Shown one piece after another: positions 21,973 to 22,955 of a stretch of 22,955 bases of DNA; the first letter of the stretch is position 1; each line of letters opens with the position of its first letter. The translations under genes were made by a program, and so were the position numbers. The DNA is from Cytophagaceae bacterium (GTDB lineage Bacteria > Bacteroidota > Bacteroidia > Cytophagales > Flexibacteraceae), in the NCBI GenBank assembly GCA_947464365.1, contig CANHWS010000017.1, positions 1 through 22,955 of the forward strand, in the 5' to 3' direction. The notes under the pieces were generated by a model that was not told the DNA's origin, searched no databases, and was given only the letters and a program-made list of their open reading frames with translations.

Positions 21973-21995
21973 GCCCGACTACCTGTCGGGCTTTT
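21973..21995 (+). terminator. Intrinsic terminator after rpsO
   Basis: GCCCGAC (21973-21979) and GTCGGGC (21985-21991) form a perfect 7-bp stem with a 5-nt loop followed by TTTT. It sits about 90 bp after the rpsO stop and separates rpsO from pnp. Confidence 0.85.
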
Positions 21996-22124
21996 GTCGT
22001 TTGTACTGGATAGGAAATCCGTACAAACGACAACCCAAGTATTTGCAGAGCTCATCGCCCAAGGCTACACCCAAACAGAGGTGCTAACAGTCGGCAACAT
22101 AATCGGCTAATCGGCAGGCTAGGA

Positions 22125-22156
22125 TTGTTGCAATCCGGACAATGCTACTAACTTTG
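22125..22156 (+). promoter_or_regulatory. Promoter of pnp
   Basis: TTGTTG (22125-22130), 18 bases, then TAACTTTG (22149-22156), a perfect TAnnTTTG box. Start near 22163, with a leader of about 90 nt. It is downstream of the rpsO terminator, so pnp can be transcribed independently. Confidence 0.65.
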
Positions 22157-22180
22157 TGCACAAATAATTATCAATCATCC

Positions 22181-22238
22181 AGAGCCAAGCGAAGGCCTCC
22201 TGACCAAACGAGGTCGGCAAGCATCCAGGAAGGGCTCT
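22181..22238 (+). promoter_or_regulatory. Structured 5' leader of pnp
   Basis: Three nested stems close on each other: AGAGCC (22181-22186) with GGCTCT (22233-22238), TCCTG (22198-22202) with CAGGA (22226-22230), and ACC (22203-22205) with GGT (22212-22214), or GACC/GGTC if the outer pair is displaced. The fold ends 13 nt before the ATG. E. coli pnp also has a leader stem used by RNase III and PNPase for autocontrol. Whether this one works likewise is inference. Confidence 0.45.
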
Positions 22239-22251
22239 AATACGCAACCAC

Positions 22252-22955
22252 ATGCACCCAAATCCGATAGTGCAGGAAATTCAACTTCCTGACGGCCGGC
22301 TCATTACCATCGAGACAGGTAAGCTGGCAAAACAAGCAGATGGCTCAGTAGTCGTCCGCATGGGTAACACAATGCTCTTGGCCACTGTTGTCGCAACAGC
22401 CAATGCCCGCGAAGGCATTGACTTCTTGCCTTTGTCAGTTGACTACCAAGAGAAATTTGCCTCAGCAGGCCGCATACCTGGCGGTTTCTTGCGTCGCGAA
22501 AGCCGTCTTTCTGATCGCGAGGTCCTTATCTCACGTCTGGTTGACAGGGCTTGCCGTCCGATGTTCCCAGATGATTTCCATGCTGACATCCAGATCATGA
22601 TCAGCCTAATCAGCGCTGACCATGATGCACTGCCAGAAGCCCTTGCAGGCCTTGCAGCTGCCTCTGCCATCGCCGTTTCGGATCTGCCATTCAACGGCCC
22701 GATTAGCGAAGTGCGCGTAGCCCAAGTCGATGATCAGTTCATCATCAACCCAACCACAGCCCAGCTCGAAATCGCAACCCTAGAACTCATCGTTGCTGCC
22801 ACCGCCAAGGACATCCTGATGGTAGAAGGCGAAATGAGCGAAGTGAGTGAAGATACGATGCTGGAAGCAATCGCCCTTGCACACGAAGCCATCAAACTCC
22901 AGTGTGCCGCCATCAAGGAGCTTGAAGCCAAAGTTGGTAAGACCACCAAGCGTAC
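22252..22955 (+). CDS. pnp: Polynucleotide phosphorylase, 5' part only
   Basis: Open from ATG 22252 to the window edge (234 complete codons). The phosphorolytic 3'-5' exoribonuclease acts in RNA decay. The first RNase PH domain is clear: VQEIQLPDGRLITIETGKLA, GSVVVRMGNTMLLATVVAT, FLPLSVDYQEKFASAGRIPGGFLRRESRLSDREVLISRLVDRACRPMFP, then DALPEALAGLAAASAIAVSDLPF and NPTTAQLEIATLELIVAATAKDILMVEGEMSEVSED. All family landmarks are intact. The downstream second PH, KH and S1 domains lie beyond the window. It has its own promoter (22125-22156) and a folded leader. It lies next to rpsO, as in many bacteria. Confidence 0.98.
   Translation, partial: MHPNPIVQEIQLPDGRLITIETGKLAKQADGSVVVRMGNTMLLATVVATANAREGIDFLPLSVDYQEKFASAGRIPGGFLRRESRLSDREVLISRLVDRACRPMFPDDFHADIQIMISLISADHDALPEALAGLAAASAIAVSDLPFNGPISEVRVAQVDDQFIINPTTAQLEIATLELIVAATAKDILMVEGEMSEVSEDTMLEAIALAHEAIKLQCAAIKELEAKVGKTTKR

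Noticed and set aside
21922..22110. 62-residue ORF between rpsO and pnp
   Set aside because: It runs through the rpsO terminator and has no recognisable domain or start signal.
1..22955. CRISPR arrays, insertion sequences, integrons or long direct repeats
   Set aside because: No regularly spaced repeats, transposase motifs or terminal inverted repeats were seen on either strand.

Overview
The window looks like a chromosomal segment of a member of the Bacteroidota. Three things point there. Two secreted proteins end in (or resemble) type IX secretion sorting domains. Several genes lack clear Shine-Dalgarno sequences but carry -7 boxes of the Bacteroidota form TAnnTTTG. The gene set (DUF2723 GT-C protein, group II geranylgeranylglyceryl phosphate synthase, FecR-like and DUF4421-like proteins) also fits. 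I cannot fix the order or genus. No prophage, insertion sequence, CRISPR array or plasmid function is visible; most genes look like stable chromosomal genes.

Layout. 1-1086 (-): 5' part of a DUF2723 multi-pass glycosyltransferase-like protein. 1441-1830 (-): RNase P RNA. 1936-2958 (-): polyprenyl diphosphate synthase. 3168-4259 (+): exported beta-barrel-like protein. 4297-4959 (-): DedA membrane protein. 5116-6435 (-): hemL. 6797-8150 (+): pyrH-frr, closed by a strong terminator. 8275-9705 (-): secreted LamG-domain protein. 9814-11777 (-): GGGP synthase preceded by two small membrane proteins. 12026-16155 (+): a two-gene secreted module, a DUF1080/PA14-like protein followed by a beta-propeller fused to a blue-copper domain. 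16385-16942 (-): small VanZ-like membrane protein. 17020-17877 (+): secreted FecR-domain protein. 18108-18181 (-): tRNA-Cys. 18295-19575 (-): hutI. 19672-21147 (-): secreted YD-repeat protein with a type IX sorting tail. 21609-21884 (+): rpsO. 22252 to the window end (+): pnp.

How parts fit together. rnpB, tRNA-Cys, pyrH, frr, rpsO and pnp are core RNA and translation functions. rpsO-pnp is a classical gene pair, but here each gene has its own promoter, and pnp has a folded leader. The prenyl synthase (DDxxD motif, Phe at -5) could supply geranylgeranyl diphosphate to the GGGP synthase, which implies archaeal-type sn-glycerol-1-phosphate ether lipid chemistry in a bacterium. The 12026-16155 pair suggests a periplasmic or secreted carbohydrate-processing and electron-transfer module.

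The most interesting signals are: (i) the propeller-cupredoxin fusion coupled to the DUF1080/PA14-like protein; (ii) an 18-bp perfect palindrome filling the spacer of the DedA promoter; (iii) the 47-nt overlap leading into the GGGP synthase gene; and (iv) the nested stem leader of pnp. I do not see a clearly unprecedented system; these are candidates of moderate novelty.
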